Source: Pseudomonadota bacterium (lineage in GTDB: Bacteria > Pseudomonadota > Alphaproteobacteria > Reyranellales > Reyranellaceae). Taken from it: 5,947 nt of DNA. The translations under genes and the position numbers were made by a program. Location: positions 1 through 5,947 of the forward strand of contig JAEZHS010000507.1 in the NCBI GenBank assembly GCA_023436825.1, in the 5' to 3' direction. Positions 5,946-5,947 of this stretch are shown piece after piece. Positions within the stretch are counted from its first letter, which is position 1. The number at the start of each line of letters is the position of its first letter. The notes under the pieces were generated by a model. It was not told where the DNA came from, did no database searches, and saw only the letters and a program-made list of their open reading frames with translations.

Positions 5946-5947
5946 AG

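Overview
The window is GC-rich DNA with tightly packed bacterial genes. Codon use and the style of the antiporter, hydrolase and RuvX proteins suggest an alphaproteobacterium, perhaps a soil or rhizosphere lineage. That assignment is an inference from sequence character, since there is no rRNA or other taxonomic marker here.

Layout: (1) 1-1856, minus strand: the first ~618 codons of a CPA1-type sodium/proton antiporter whose 3' end lies beyond base 1. (2) 1857-1933: a short divergent promoter region. (3) 1934-2701 and 2706-3179, plus strand: an alpha/beta hydrolase and the Holliday-junction resolvase / pre-16S rRNA nuclease RuvX, four bases apart and probably one transcript. (4) 3180-3206: a hairpin over two convergent stop codons. 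(5) 3186-5810, minus strand: an 874-residue secreted protein with a signal peptide, a GH49 (dextranase/isopullulanase)-like beta-helix and a C-terminal FG-GAP/VCBS beta-propeller. (6) 5811-5947: its upstream region, with an AT-rich promoter-like stretch and a strong palindrome at the window edge.

The most unusual feature is in the antiporter. A 139-codon segment, comprising the last membrane helix of the transport domain and the start of the cytoplasmic tail, is tandemly duplicated in frame (period 417 bp). The copies have diverged mostly at synonymous sites (about 84% DNA identity, about 88% protein identity by hand count). This adds a hydrophobic helix after the normal transport domain. The second item of interest is the GH49-like/FG-GAP fusion, which keeps the exact spacing of the three GH49 catalytic aspartates.

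Apart from the hydrolase-ruvX pair, the genes show no obvious shared pathway. The glycoside hydrolase gene is lower in G+C in the blocks I counted and may be an accessory acquisition. I found no tRNA, rRNA, CRISPR array, insertion sequence or defence system.
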